Shown here in pieces: positions 1-9,260 of a DNA stretch of 64,000 bases. The notes below the pieces were generated by a model, which did no database searches, had not been told where the DNA came from, and worked only from the letters and a program-made list of their open reading frames with translations. The DNA is from JAGVSR01 sp031413815 (GTDB lineage: Bacteria > Pseudomonadota > Alphaproteobacteria > Rhizobiales > Hyphomicrobiaceae). The stretch lies in contig JANOFU010000102.1 of NCBI GenBank assembly GCA_031413815.1, forward strand, positions 1 through 64,000, read 5' to 3'. The position numbers were made by a program, and so were the translations under genes. The first letter of the stretch is position 1; the number at the start of each line of letters is the position of its first letter.

Positions 1-112
1 CGGGACCCAGCACAAAACCGCCGAAGGCACAAAAATCATGACGGCTTCGCTGGCCTTTCTCCTGGGTCCCGGCTCTCGCCGTGAAGAACGGCTCGGCCGG
101 GATGACAGAAAT
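1..112. repeat. Palindromic intergenic repeat, copy 1 (cut by window start)
   Basis: The stretch opens with CGGGACCCAG at 1-10, which pairs exactly with CTGGGTCCCG at 62-71. It then runs through GGCTCGGCCGGGATGACAG to about 112. The CCGGGATGAC at 97-106 is also the inverse of GTCATCCCGG at 159-168. A second copy with the same order of blocks lies at 200-325. The layout resembles the dispersed palindromic repeats common between genes of Hyphomicrobiales. The copy may extend left of the window. No gene is supported in 1-487. Confidence 0.7.
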
Positions 113-199
113 GTGGGATCGCAAGATCGCGGAGTGCGGAAGCCGTGAACAAAACTCCGTCATCCCGGACAAGCGACGCCCCTACGCGTCGCGCAGATC

Positions 200-325
200 C
201 GGGACCCAGCACAAAACTGCCGAAGGCACGATATGCAAACTGAAGAAACAGCGACGGCTTCGCCGCCATCTCTCCTGGGTCCCGGCTCTCGCCGCAAAAA
301 CCGGCTCGGCCGGGATGACAGAAAT
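200..325. repeat. Palindromic intergenic repeat, copy 2
   Basis: This is the second copy of the element at 1-112. CGGGACCCAG at 200-209 pairs with CTGGGTCCCG at 275-284, and the tail repeats the GGCTCGGCCGGGATGACAG block (CCGGGATGAC at 310-319). The first 30 bases and the last 50 are nearly identical to copy 1, while the middle differs in sequence and length. The rest up to 487 holds no gene I can support. Confidence 0.7.
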
Positions 326-487
326 TCGAACGGTGTCAGGCACCATCTGTGCCCAAGCCACAAACCTGCCGGGTTTGTGAGGACCATCGTACCAAAATGC
401 GACGGATCAGCAACTGGCGAGCGGTAGAGGGATTGCCACGGCCGCGCGCCGGGGTCATAACCGCGGCCTTGAGAGTGAGGATGATGA

Positions 488-1141
488 ATGACGGGTGCCA
501 GTAGCATCCACGGTCTGATCGCGGTGATGGTTGCGGTAGTGACACTGTCACCCACCGCAAACGCCGCGCCACTTGATGCCGGCTCGTGCGAGGTGGCGCG
601 GGTGGAGCAGGGGCAACTCGATACCGATGGCGTGCGCGCCGATGTGGAGCGCGGGGCTGATTGGGGCCGGTCCAACTTGGCTCCGGAGCGCTTGCGGCTT
701 GTCGCCCGCTGGATAGAACTTGAAGAGCAGATTCTATTCCGGTGTCCGCGCCCGAAGCCGCCGCCGGAGAGCGCCGCGACGGCCGCGCTTGATAGCCAGA
801 CAGCGCCCCCCGGGACTGAGACCGCTGACAAAGCCAACGCCGGCGAGGCGGCCGCGGGCGGCAAACCCAAGACGAAAAAGAACGCCACCAAAAAGTCCGG
901 CAAGAAGCCCGACGCAAAGACGCCGGGTGAGCCTGGGGCAACGATTGGTGTGCCCGTGGACGGCGAAGTTAAGAAACCAACCAAGAAAGCTGCCGCTGAT
1001 AAGCCAGCTGTCAAAAAACAAAAACCCGTCGATGCCTACTCGCCAGCCGAACCAGCGGTCCCCGGCATTCCTGATGGCCAGCACTTGACGCCCGGCAGTC
1101 CGGCACCGGACGACAGCTATAGACCGCCGCTGCCGCCCTGA
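488..1141 (+). CDS. Secreted Lys/Ala/Pro-rich protein of unknown function
   Basis: The 217-residue product starts with a signal peptide (hydrophobic core about residues 8-20, likely cleavage after the ANA near residue 26). A short folded-looking part follows (about 27-85) with two cysteines and the helix-like stretch ARWIELEEQILF. The second half is low complexity, rich in Lys, Ala, Pro and Asp, as in proteins that span or bind the cell wall. I do not recognise a family. The coding strand is supported by the signal peptide and by GAGTGAGGATGATG just upstream of the ATG. It reads in the same direction as secG. Confidence 0.7.
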   Translation: MTGASSIHGLIAVMVAVVTLSPTANAAPLDAGSCEVARVEQGQLDTDGVRADVERGADWGRSNLAPERLRLVARWIELEEQILFRCPRPKPPPESAATAALDSQTAPPGTETADKANAGEAAAGGKPKTKKNATKKSGKKPDAKTPGEPGATIGVPVDGEVKKPTKKAAADKPAVKKQKPVDAYSPAEPAVPGIPDGQHLTPGSPAPDDSYRPPLPP

Positions 1142-1228
1142 GACATCAATGCCGGGACTTGTCCTCTGGCGGGCCATCCCGATGTAGGATAGAAGGCCTT
1201 TTTTCCAGACCCCGGAGCTTGCCCTGTC

Positions 1229-1606
1229 ATGGCCACCGTTGTGCTCGCCATTCACCTGATGATCGCCGCCGCATTGGTATTCATCGTACTCATTCAGAAG
1301 TCTGAGGGCGGGGCGCTGGGCATCGGGGGCGGCGGTGGCGGATTCATGTCTGGCCGCGGCAAGGCCAACCTGTTGACGCGCGCTACGGCGGCTTTGGCGG
1401 CGGCATTCTTCACCACCAGTCTGCTGCTGACGATTTTGGCCCAGCGGCCAGGGCCGGCAGGATCGGCACTGGATGCGCCGGCAGCGACGGCTCCCGCTTC
1501 GGGGACAGCCACTCCGGCACCCGCGGACGGCACAGCGGCTCCCGCAGCCCCTGGCACCCCGGCGTCTGACGCCCCGCGCGGTGGTATTCTTGACAAGTTG
1601 AGATAG
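1229..1606 (+). CDS. secG: Preprotein translocase subunit SecG
   Basis: SecG is the small subunit of the SecYEG channel in the inner membrane and helps SecA drive export. The 125-residue product shows the family pattern: a first membrane segment at about residues 3-23, a Gly-rich cytoplasmic loop with the motif GGGGGFMSGRGKANLLTR, and a second membrane segment at about 53-72. An Ala/Pro/Thr-rich tail follows, typical of alphaproteobacterial SecG. The ATG is preceded by CCGGAGC. secG and pyrG lying close together is common in Alphaproteobacteria, usually with tpiA upstream. Here a secreted protein gene sits upstream instead. Confidence 0.95.
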   Translation: MATVVLAIHLMIAAALVFIVLIQKSEGGALGIGGGGGGFMSGRGKANLLTRATAALAAAFFTTSLLLTILAQRPGPAGSALDAPAATAPASGTATPAPADGTAAPAAPGTPASDAPRGGILDKLR

Positions 1607-1712
1607 GTGGCGGGCAGCCCCCGTCCACGCATTTCGACGCTGCGGCGTAAAATCGGGCTTGCGCCGGGCCCTAGCACTGCGGTCAACTCGCGTTAAATGG
1701 GGGTGTTCGCTG

Positions 1713-2252
1713 ATGCCGATCCGCTGGCCATTAGGCTTTACGCTGGTGCTCACGGCCGGGCTGTCGGCTGGGTGCGGCGGCAATTCAGCGGGTCTGGGCG
1801 GATTGATGGGGTCTGCGGGTCCAGTCGCCTATCAGCCCTCGAATGCGATCGCACCGAATGGCTATTCGCACAGCGAGTTGGGTCCCAATCGATTGCGCGT
1901 TCGCGCCACTGGCAATCTGGAAAACTCGCGCGCGGAACTTGAAAAACTCGCGATGGCGCGCGCCGCACAGATGGGCGCGGAGCAACACCTCAAGTACGTC
2001 CATGTCGATGCTGTTGCCGAGAACATCGTGTGCGGCGGCAAGAAAATCGTGGGGCCTAATGAAGTGAAGATCCGGCACAAACGCACCGTCGATGTCGACG
2101 TCACCTTCGCGAAGGAAGCCGCTGACGCCACATGGTTGAACACGAAGGACTCGTTCCCCCTCTTCCAGGGTGAACTGGCAGCGCTCGCGCCTCAAGCCGG
2201 TGCCAGCGAAGCAGGCCGCGAAGAGGGCTTGCAGAAGTGCGGATCGTCATGA
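1713..2252 (+). CDS. Putative outer-membrane lipoprotein
   Basis: I chose the ATG at 1713 because it is preceded by GGGGGTGTTCGCTG and gives a clean lipoprotein signal: MPIRWPLGF, a hydrophobic stretch, then the lipobox LSAGC with Cys at about residue 21. The mature part contains YSHSELGPNRLRVRATGN and an alpha/beta-like region with two further Cys. It resembles the small CC0125/CC1285-type lipoproteins annotated in alphaproteobacteria, an assignment made from memory and not checked. The length is 179 residues. It lies between secG and pyrG on the same strand. Confidence 0.75.
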   Translation: MPIRWPLGFTLVLTAGLSAGCGGNSAGLGGLMGSAGPVAYQPSNAIAPNGYSHSELGPNRLRVRATGNLENSRAELEKLAMARAAQMGAEQHLKYVHVDAVAENIVCGGKKIVGPNEVKIRHKRTVDVDVTFAKEAADATWLNTKDSFPLFQGELAALAPQAGASEAGREEGLQKCGSS

Positions 2253-2382
2253 TCGGCAACGGAGCGCAAGGCACGCCGCTCCGGGATTGCGCTGCAACTC
2301 CACCACTCCGGCCGAACCCCTTGTGGATGTGGCACTAAAGCCGCTTCGAATCGTTGGGGTGGTCGTGTAAGCCTCAAATCCC

Positions 2383-4011
2383 ATGCAGCGGTACATCTTC
2401 ATTACCGGTGGCGTGGTCTCCTCCCTCGGAAAAGGCCTGGCTTCCGCAGCACTTGGCGCGCTTCTTCAAGCGCGCGGGTATTCCGTGCGTCTCCGTAAGC
2501 TCGACCCCTATCTCAATGTCGATCCGGGAACGATGAGCCCGTATCAGCACGGCGAGGTGTTCGTCACCGACGACGGGGCGGAGACCGATCTCGATCTGGG
2601 CCACTACGAACGCTTCACAGGCGTTCCGGCCAAGAAGTCCGACAACATCACCACGGGACGCATTTATCAGGATATCCTTGCCAAGGAACGGCGCGGCGAC
2701 TACCTGGGCGGCACGGTGCAGGTCATCCCGCACGTCACGGACGCCATCAAGCAGTTTGTTGTGTCCGGCAATGAAGGCGTTGATTTCGTCCTGGTTGAGA
2801 TCGGCGGCACGGTCGGCGATATTGAAGGGCTGCCGTTTTTCGAAGCGATCCGCCAGCTCGGCAACGATCTCCCGCGCGGCATGGCGGTCTACGTGCACCT
2901 CACGTTGATGCCGTACATTCCGTCTGCAGGTGAGTTGAAAACCAAGCCGACGCAGCATTCCGTGAAGGAACTGCGCTCGATCGGCATTCAGCCGGACATT
3001 CTGTTGTGCCGCTCTGATCGCGAAGTGCCGAAGGGCGAGCGCAAAAAAATTGCGCTGTTCTGTAACGTGCGGGAAGAGGCGGTCATCCAGGCGCTCGATG
3101 TGGCGTCAATCTACGACGTGCCGCTGGCCTATCACCGCGAGGGGCTGGACCGCGAAGTGCTGAATGCATTCGGTATCACGGGCGCGCCCAAGCCTGATCT
3201 GACGCGCTGGGAGACGATCTCGCGCAACATCGCGACGCCGGAGGGCGAGGTGACGATTGCCGTGGTTGGCAAATATACGGGCCTCAAGGATGCTTATAAG
3301 TCGCTGATGGAAGCGCTGGTTCACGGCGGCATCGCCAATCGGGTTAAGGTCAAACTCGAATGGATCGAGAGCGAGGTGTTCGAGCGCGAAGACCCAGCTC
3401 CCTATCTCGAAGGCGTGCACGGCATTCTGGTGCCCGGCGGGTTCGGCGAGCGCGGCTCGGAAGGCAAGATCCTAGCGGCGAAATTTGCCCGCGAACGGCG
3501 CGTGCCATACTTCGGCATTTGCTTTGGCATGCAGATGGCGTGCCTGGAAGCGGCGCGCAACTTATGCGGTATCCACGAAGCCAGCTCCACCGAGTTTGGC
3601 CAATCCCCCGAAGCCGTCGTCGGTCTGATGACCGAATGGATGCGCGGCAGCGAACTGGAACAGCGGCGTGCTGGCGGCGATCTGGGTGGCACCATGCGTC
3701 TCGGTGCATTTGCCGCCAGTCTGGCGGAGGGCAGCCGGATTGCCTCGGTCTATGGCGACACGCAGATCTGCGAGCGGCACCGGCACCGCTACGAGGTGAA
3801 CACGGCCTATAAGGCGCGGCTCGAAGCGGCGGGGCTGAAGTTTGCGGGGCTGTCGCCGGACGGTTTGCTGCCCGAGACCGTCGAGTATCCGGACCATCCC
3901 TGGTTCATCGGCGTGCAGTTCCATCCCGAACTGAAATCACGGCCGTTTGACCCGCATCCGCTGTTCCGCTCGTTCATCACGGCGGCGGTGGAGCAGTCGA
4001 GGTTGGTGTAG
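2383..4011 (+). CDS. pyrG: CTP synthase
   Basis: PyrG aminates UTP to CTP using ATP and glutamine. The 542 residues match the family length. The N-terminal synthase domain (about 1-265) has the ATP loop GVVSSLGKGLASAALG and the SPYQHGEVFV region. The C-terminal class I glutamine amidotransferase domain (about 290-535) has the nucleophile in FGICFGMQMA and the His-Glu pair in QFHPELKSRP. There is no frameshift or missing catalytic residue. The product acts in the cytosol, in pyrimidine synthesis with carA and carB further along the window. Confidence 0.98.
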   Translation: MQRYIFITGGVVSSLGKGLASAALGALLQARGYSVRLRKLDPYLNVDPGTMSPYQHGEVFVTDDGAETDLDLGHYERFTGVPAKKSDNITTGRIYQDILAKERRGDYLGGTVQVIPHVTDAIKQFVVSGNEGVDFVLVEIGGTVGDIEGLPFFEAIRQLGNDLPRGMAVYVHLTLMPYIPSAGELKTKPTQHSVKELRSIGIQPDILLCRSDREVPKGERKKIALFCNVREEAVIQALDVASIYDVPLAYHREGLDREVLNAFGITGAPKPDLTRWETISRNIATPEGEVTIAVVGKYTGLKDAYKSLMEALVHGGIANRVKVKLEWIESEVFEREDPAPYLEGVHGILVPGGFGERGSEGKILAAKFARERRVPYFGICFGMQMACLEAARNLCGIHEASSTEFGQSPEAVVGLMTEWMRGSELEQRRAGGDLGGTMRLGAFAASLAEGSRIASVYGDTQICERHRHRYEVNTAYKARLEAAGLKFAGLSPDGLLPETVEYPDHPWFIGVQFHPELKSRPFDPHPLFRSFITAAVEQSRLV

Positions 4012-4472
4012 GTGGTAACCTAGGGCGAGCCGGACCACAGCTTGCCGGTTCCCGGAGCTGGTCTGCCGAGTGGCGAGCATCTGGGGCAGCGTTAAGGTTT
4101 TGGTAACTAGAATCTCCGACACCTTGCAGCATTAGGTGCGCTGCTGCTCCGTGTGGTGCTCACCGGACACACGGTCCGCTTATGCTGTGTCAGGATCATC
4201 GATTCGCCCGACGCTCCGTTGACGTCGCGACCAATAAGTGCGATCGATTGCGGGCAATTAGTTATTGGTCTTCGCGAGTATTTCGGGCGTTAGGGTGGAT
4301 TTCGGGGAGCGGACAATGGTGTGGTCAAACCGCGTTTGGGTTGTGTCGATCGCAGCATGGGTCATGCTGGTTGCGATTTCAGTATCGGGGCTCGTGACCA
4401 TTTAGGCGTGCAGACCCTCCGAATTTCTCCTTCAGAGCGGTCATTCTGTAGCAATTTCTCCGCAGCTGGCCT
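4012..4472. other. Intergenic stretch without a supported gene
   Basis: About 460 bases lie between the end of pyrG and the end of the convergent PilZ gene. The open frames here (for example 4182-4397) lack a ribosome site, show poor codon use and match nothing I know. I see no clear terminator hairpin, tRNA or repeat. Confidence 0.6.
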
Positions 4473-4889
4473 TTACGGATTTATAAGCTTGCTGAAGATG
4501 GAAACACCTGGCTTTTTCGCTTCAATCCGCGGCTGAAGGGCTTGTTTGGCGGTCTTACGAGCAGGGGTTGTGTAGCGCACACCGAGCATATTGCCCCGGC
4601 GCCAAGCCACTTCGCAGTCCACGGTCAATCTCTCCGCCGGCATGAACAATGTAAACCGGTCCGGCGCCCGGTCGCGGGAAATGGACCCGCCGATAATCTT
4701 GGCCAGCTCGAGCTTCGCCCCGGTCGATGACGTGTCTCGGACGGTGCACAACATCGGCGCGGACAGGCTCGGATGCGTGATCTGGCCACCGAAGCGCGCC
4801 GCATTGCGCCGTGCCCAGCGCTGTTCTTCCGCTGTCATCGCCTTTGTGACGCCAGCAACAAAGCTCGCACTGTCCGACTTGGATTCCAT
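4473..4889 (-). CDS. PilZ domain protein
   Basis: This is a 138-residue protein that is mostly a PilZ domain, the family whose members often bind cyclic di-GMP. It shows the arginine motif near residue 24-30 (RWARRNAAR), the DxSxxG-like motif as DTSSTGAKLEL, then a beta-barrel ending in VAWRRGNMLGVRY. The ATG at 4889 follows GGGGCGG. An upstream TTG would add five residues and is less likely. There is no other domain, so it may be a stand-alone receptor or a degenerate one. Downstream targets cannot be read from the context. It is convergent with pyrG. Confidence 0.82.
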   Translation of the reverse strand: MESKSDSASFVAGVTKAMTAEEQRWARRNAARFGGQITHPSLSAPMLCTVRDTSSTGAKLELAKIIGGSISRDRAPDRFTLFMPAERLTVDCEVAWRRGNMLGVRYTTPARKTAKQALQPRIEAKKPGVSIFSKLINP

Positions 4890-5076
4890 ATGCAACCGCC
4901 CCAAACCTCGGTGTCCGGAGTATCCACCGGCACAACTCCGTCAGTTATAGAGGGCTATCCGTGAACATTAAGTATTCGAATTGCATGCAATTGAACTCTG
5001 CTTGCCGGGTTCGCAAGGGAATAGCCGGAACCGGATGTCTCACTCTGACCAGAACAAAAAACTGAGAGACTCAAAC

Positions 5077-6783
5077 TTACGCTGGCCGTGGCCGCTGAGC
5101 TTCTTCCGCCTTCAGCTCTTTCTTCGACAGTTTGCCGATCATCGTCTTGGGCAGGGCATCGCGGAACTCGATCTCAGCGGGCAACTCGATTTTGGACAGC
5201 TTGATTTCCAAGTGCTTTTGGATGTCGGCGGCCGTCGCCGTCATGCCCGTTTTCAATTTGATGAAGGCCTTGGGGGCTTCGCCGCGGTACTTGTCGGGGA
5301 TCCCAATGACGGTGACCTCGTCGACCGCTGGGTGCTCGTAGATGGCCTCTTCAATACGCCGCGGATAGACGTTGTAGCCTGAGCAGATAATAAGATCCTT
5401 GATGCGATCGACGATGAAGTAGAACCCGTCGGCATCCATGATCGCAACGTCGCCGGTGCGCAGGTAGTCGCCGGTAAACTGGTTGTCCGTTTCGGCCTGC
5501 TTGTTCCAATAACCGAGCATGACCTGCGGGCCCTTAATGCACAATTCGCCCCGTTCGCCCGCCGTCACCTCAACGGCTGGGTCCGCAAGGCTGCGCAGGG
5601 AAATGATGGTCTGTGGCAAGGGTAAGCCGATGGAGCCGGGACGTGGCCGGCCCTCGAGGGGATTGCACGTCACCACCGGGGAGGCTTCCGACAAACCATA
5701 GCCTTCGACGAGCTTGCAGCCCGTTACGGCCTCAAAGCTCTGCTTGACCTCAAGTGGCAATGCTGCGCCGCCCGAGAGGCAGAACTTCAACGACGACAAA
5801 TCATATTTCTTGATTTCGGGATGGTTCTGGATGGCGTTGAACAGTGTTGGCACGCCCGGCATAATCGTCGGCTTCGTCTTGTCGATGAGCTTCAAGGCAT
5901 CGTTGAGCACGAACCGCGGCATGATGATGATCTGTGCCGCTTTAGCGATGCCGAAATTCATCACGACCGTCATGGCGAAGACGTGAAAAAAGGGCAAAAC
6001 GCCTAGCACGCGTTCGCCACCGTGCTTCAATTCTGGCGCCCACGAAACCACCTGGAGAGTGTTGATATAGACGTTGGCGTGCGACAGCATCGCGCCCTTG
6101 GGCGTACCTGTGGTGCCGCCCGTGTATTGCAACACGGCAATATCGTTGACCGGATCAATGGGGGCTTTGGCATACACCCCCTGATTGGCGAGAACGGCCG
6201 CCTCCATCACCAGCTTATCCCGCACTTTTGACGACAGCGGCTTGGCCAGTTCTTTGCCCTTGAACAACTTAAACAGAAGGGATTTGGCGCCCGGCAACAG
6301 AGCAGCGAAGGGGCAGACAATCGCCTTGGCCAGTGTGCCTGCGGCCAAGAGCGTTTCGACCTTATCGAACAGCAATTTGAGATCGAGCGTGACCATAATT
6401 TCGGTCTCGCTATCTTTGACCTGAAACGTCAACTCCTCGATCGTGTAGAGCGGATTGTAATTGACGACCGTTCCGCCCGCTTTTAGGACGGCGTAGTAGT
6501 AAACGATGAATGTCGGAGCGTTTGGCAGGAACAAGCCGACCTTCGTTCCCTTGCGGACGCCGAGTTTTTGCAGTCCAGCCGTTGCTCGGTCTACCAAGGC
6601 ACCGATCTCGCGGTAGGTCAGGTTCTTACCCAGGAACGTCGTGCAAATGTTGGTTCCATTGCGGGCCACCGCGTCGTCGAGCAGCTGAAACAACGGGGCC
6701 GGAGGAATGGTCAGATGCCAATCAACGGTGCTGGGGTAGCTCTTTAGCCAGGCAGGCGGTGAGGCCGCGGACGTCTCAGGCAT
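5077..6783 (-). CDS. Long-chain fatty acid--CoA ligase (AMP-forming)
   Basis: This enzyme of the acyl-CoA synthetase family activates a carboxylic acid to the acyl-AMP and then to the CoA thioester. The 568 residues contain the P-loop-like motif YTGGTTGTPKGAMLSH, the GYGLSEASPV motif, the hinge region with YLRTGDVA and DRIKDLIICSGYNVYPRRIE, and the C-terminal lysine in PKTMIGKLSKK. The ATG at 6783 follows GAGGGGCTGGCCT. The TTG at 6846 is less likely. It is divergent from the acyl carrier protein gene at 7158, so it may supply or activate acyl chains for that pathway, which is inference. The exact substrate is unknown. Confidence 0.93.
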   Translation of the reverse strand: MPETSAASPPAWLKSYPSTVDWHLTIPPAPLFQLLDDAVARNGTNICTTFLGKNLTYREIGALVDRATAGLQKLGVRKGTKVGLFLPNAPTFIVYYYAVLKAGGTVVNYNPLYTIEELTFQVKDSETEIMVTLDLKLLFDKVETLLAAGTLAKAIVCPFAALLPGAKSLLFKLFKGKELAKPLSSKVRDKLVMEAAVLANQGVYAKAPIDPVNDIAVLQYTGGTTGTPKGAMLSHANVYINTLQVVSWAPELKHGGERVLGVLPFFHVFAMTVVMNFGIAKAAQIIIMPRFVLNDALKLIDKTKPTIMPGVPTLFNAIQNHPEIKKYDLSSLKFCLSGGAALPLEVKQSFEAVTGCKLVEGYGLSEASPVVTCNPLEGRPRPGSIGLPLPQTIISLRSLADPAVEVTAGERGELCIKGPQVMLGYWNKQAETDNQFTGDYLRTGDVAIMDADGFYFIVDRIKDLIICSGYNVYPRRIEEAIYEHPAVDEVTVIGIPDKYRGEAPKAFIKLKTGMTATAADIQKHLEIKLSKIELPAEIEFRDALPKTMIGKLSKKELKAEEAQRPRPA

Positions 6784-7157
6784 AGGCCAGCCCCTCGCAA
6801 ATTGCGACTGTAAGGTCTTCCGGCGCGCCGTAAAACGGCCATACAACGAATCTGGCCTGCGACCACGCCGCCTCTATTGAACACTCTTTTATAGTTTACG
6901 ACTAGTCAGCATCAAGGCAAGCCTCTCGAAACCTTGGTTTCGGAGCATGTTACCTGGGAAACTGACAGAGTTACGGCGATTGGGCCAAGGTCCGCGGCAG
7001 GTTGCAGACAAACCCGGCCAGGTTGTGCTTCGCTGGACTTGGCAGGCGTTTAAGGATATGTGACGGCCTGGCTTGCCGGGTATGCCGTCGTGACCTACGA
7101 ACAGGCCGTATAGCTCGTGCCCAGATCCAGGAAATTGGATCTGTTTTGGAGAACGCA
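6784..7157. promoter_or_regulatory. Divergent intergenic region between acyl-CoA ligase and acyl carrier protein
   Basis: These 374 bases separate two divergent genes and must hold both promoters. I cannot point to a convincing -35/-10 pair or operator. The GGAG at 7148-7151 is the ribosome site of the acyl carrier protein gene. Confidence 0.5.
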
Positions 7158-7424
7158 ATGGACGAAGTGGCCACCAAGATCGTCGAGATTTTGAAGAAGC
7201 ACATGAAAGAGCCTCGGGATGACATCTCGCTCTCGACTGCGCTCACGGATCTCAAGATCGAGTCGCTCGACCTTGCGATGATCGTTTTCGACATCGAGGA
7301 CTCTTTTGGTATTGAGATCCCCTACAACGCCAATGAAGACGTTGAGGACTTCAAGACGGTTGGATCAGTCGTCGATCGTGTGAAGTCCCTGATGGCAAGC
7401 GGGGCAGCAGCCGCCAAGGCTTGA
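7158..7424 (+). CDS. Acyl carrier protein, NodF-like
   Basis: This is an 88-residue acyl carrier protein. The phosphopantetheine site is Ser36 in the motif KIESLDLAMIVFDIED, a variant of the usual DSL motif with Glu before the Ser. The rest (FGIEIPYNANEDVEDFKTVGSVVDRVKSL) fits a four-helix carrier. It differs from housekeeping AcpP and looks closer to specialised carriers such as NodF. The gene is followed 85 bases later by its probable partner ketosynthase. GGAG at 7148-7151 sets the start. It probably carries a special fatty acid for an envelope lipid, which is inference. Confidence 0.9.
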   Translation: MDEVATKIVEILKKHMKEPRDDISLSTALTDLKIESLDLAMIVFDIEDSFGIEIPYNANEDVEDFKTVGSVVDRVKSLMASGAAAAKA

Positions 7425-7509
7425 ACGTCAGGCAGGCCCTGCCGGTACCCCTCTGTTTTTTGAGTGAAACGACGAGAGCCCGGCATGACGGGCAAGGATA
7501 AGTTTGACC

Positions 7510-8754
7510 ATGGCTCAGGGCAATGGCGCACGGCGGGTTGTCGTAACCGGCCTTGGCGTAGTGACACCAATTGGCCTGACGGTCGATGACTTCTGGACCT
7601 CGCTGAAGGCCGGCACGTCGGGCGTTAGCGAGTTGGGGGGCTTTCCGCTCGAAGACCTCAAAATCCTGATTGCGGCGCAGATCAAGAATTTCGATCACAA
7701 AGCGCGCCTGAAGCACTTTCAGCGCGACAAGATCATCTTGCATGCAGATCGCTATTCGTGGTTCGCGGCTGCTGCAGCAGATGAGGCCATGAAGCAGTCT
7801 GGCCTGCAGATCCCCGTCGCCAACCCCTATCGCGCGGCCTGCATCATCGGCTCAGGCGCCGGTGGTCTCGTTACGTTCGAAAAAGCCTACCGGGACCTCT
7901 TTATCGAGAACAAGCGCGCCACCCATCCGCTGACATTGTTGCGGATCATCGGATCATCTGCCTCGGCCCACGTCGGTATTGAGTTCGGCATCAAGGGTCC
8001 GACCTTTGCGACGTGCTCAGCGTGCTCGACAGCAGCACATGCCATCGGCCTGGCGCGCGATTACATTCAAAATAACATGGTCGATGTCGCGATTGCTGGC
8101 GCGTCCGAGTCGGTCATCAACTACGGCACCATGAAGGCCTGGCAGGCGCTGCACGTTCTGTCGCCCGAGGGTTGTTTCCCGTTCTCCAAGAAGCGCAACG
8201 GCACCGTTTTGGGCGAGGGTGCCGGGATCCTGGTGCTGGAAGAATACGAACACGCCAAGCGCCGTGGCGCGAAAATCCTGGCCGAGATCTGCGGGTTCGG
8301 GATGACGTCGGACGCCAAGGACATGGTCAATCCGGACATCGAAGGCCCGCGCGAGGCGATGCGCTTGGCCCTGCAGGACGCGAAACTCCCGCCGATGGTG
8401 ATCAACTATTTGAACGCTCACGGAACGGCGACAGCGATCAACGACAAGAACGAGACCAACGCCATCAAGGACCTGTTCGGCAAGCACGCCTACGACTTGG
8501 CCGTGTCGTCGACCAAATCCATGCACGGTCATCCTCTGGGGGCCGGCGGTGGGATCGAGGCTGTCGCCTGCATCAAGGCGATGCAAGAGGGATTTGTTCC
8601 GCCCACGATCGGGCTCGATGATCCCGATCCAGACTGCGATCTCGACTACGTGCCCAACGTTGGTCGCGCCAAGACGGTCAACTACGCCATGTCGAACTCG
8701 TTCGCGTTCGGGGGCCTCAATGCCGTGCTGGTGTTTGGTCCTCCACCAGGCTAA
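7510..8754 (+). CDS. Beta-ketoacyl-ACP synthase (FabF/NodE-type)
   Basis: The 414-residue condensing enzyme extends acyl chains on a carrier protein. The active-site Cys172 lies in CSACSTAAHAIG, and the two histidines are His304 (NAHGTATAINDKNE) and His341 (KSMHGHPLGAGG), with Lys336. This is the FabF arrangement and the protein should be active. ATG at 7510 follows AAGGA at 7494-7498. It is paired with the carrier protein directly upstream, as in nodF-nodE, and not with the rest of the fab genes, so a dedicated lipid pathway is likely. The product cannot be named from sequence. Confidence 0.95.
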   Translation: MAQGNGARRVVVTGLGVVTPIGLTVDDFWTSLKAGTSGVSELGGFPLEDLKILIAAQIKNFDHKARLKHFQRDKIILHADRYSWFAAAAADEAMKQSGLQIPVANPYRAACIIGSGAGGLVTFEKAYRDLFIENKRATHPLTLLRIIGSSASAHVGIEFGIKGPTFATCSACSTAAHAIGLARDYIQNNMVDVAIAGASESVINYGTMKAWQALHVLSPEGCFPFSKKRNGTVLGEGAGILVLEEYEHAKRRGAKILAEICGFGMTSDAKDMVNPDIEGPREAMRLALQDAKLPPMVINYLNAHGTATAINDKNETNAIKDLFGKHAYDLAVSSTKSMHGHPLGAGGGIEAVACIKAMQEGFVPPTIGLDDPDPDCDLDYVPNVGRAKTVNYAMSNSFAFGGLNAVLVFGPPPG

Positions 8755-8816
8755 CAGGCGTAATCTAATCACCGAGGGCTTGAAGCGGGCGCAAAGTTGG
8801 CGCTCTATCGCCCGCG

Positions 8817-9260
8817 ATGCCAACCAACCTCATCCGGCAGCGCACCAAAAGCGCCCCCGAATCTCGTCAAAAGCGCGAGCCCGCGCCTGCGCGCCAAGTG
8901 TTGATTGTTGCCGGACGTGTAACGCTCAGGGCGCAGCTCCTCGATACGCCGACTGCCGCGCGCATCTGGGAGGCACTACCGATCTATTCGTCCGCCGAAA
9001 CATGGGGGCAGTCTGTCCACTTTGAGACGCCCGTTGAAACGGGCCGGGAGCGCACCGCGCGGGCGACCGTGACTGCGGGTGACATCGCGTTTTGGGGTGA
9101 GGATGACCGGATCCTGATCGCCTATGGTCCAACCCCGATCTCAAAAGGTACCGCCATTCGCCTGCCAAGGCCCTGCAATATTTGGGCAAAAGCGATCGAT
9201 GACGTGACCCTCTTGAAGACAGTCACGCCGGGTGAGAAGGTGTCAGTGGCGGCCGCGTGA
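8817..9260 (+). CDS. Cyclophilin-like fold protein, copy 1
   Basis: The 147-residue product has a basic N-terminal extension (about 1-28) followed by a beta-rich domain of the Cyclophil_like family (TM1367-type fold). Shared markers with the next gene are AARIWEALPIYSSAETWG, VHFETP, AGDIAFW and IAYGPTPIS. The family fold is that of cyclophilin, but its members are not known prolyl isomerases and the function is open. Its stop overlaps the GTG of the next gene (GTGA at 9257-9260). It follows the ketosynthase gene by 62 bases, so it may share its transcript. Confidence 0.85.
   Translation: MPTNLIRQRTKSAPESRQKREPAPARQVLIVAGRVTLRAQLLDTPTAARIWEALPIYSSAETWGQSVHFETPVETGRERTARATVTAGDIAFWGEDDRILIAYGPTPISKGTAIRLPRPCNIWAKAIDDVTLLKTVTPGEKVSVAAA

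Noticed and set aside
734..1783. A 349-residue minus-strand frame over secG and its neighbours
   Set aside because: It is Arg-rich without a domain, opposite secG and a signal-peptide gene.
4182..4536. Small open frames downstream of pyrG
   Set aside because: They have no ribosome sites and overlap each other in different frames. I treat the stretch as non-coding.
8017..8823. A 268-residue minus-strand frame inside the ketosynthase gene
   Set aside because: It is a shadow of the ketosynthase codons, with no ribosome site.
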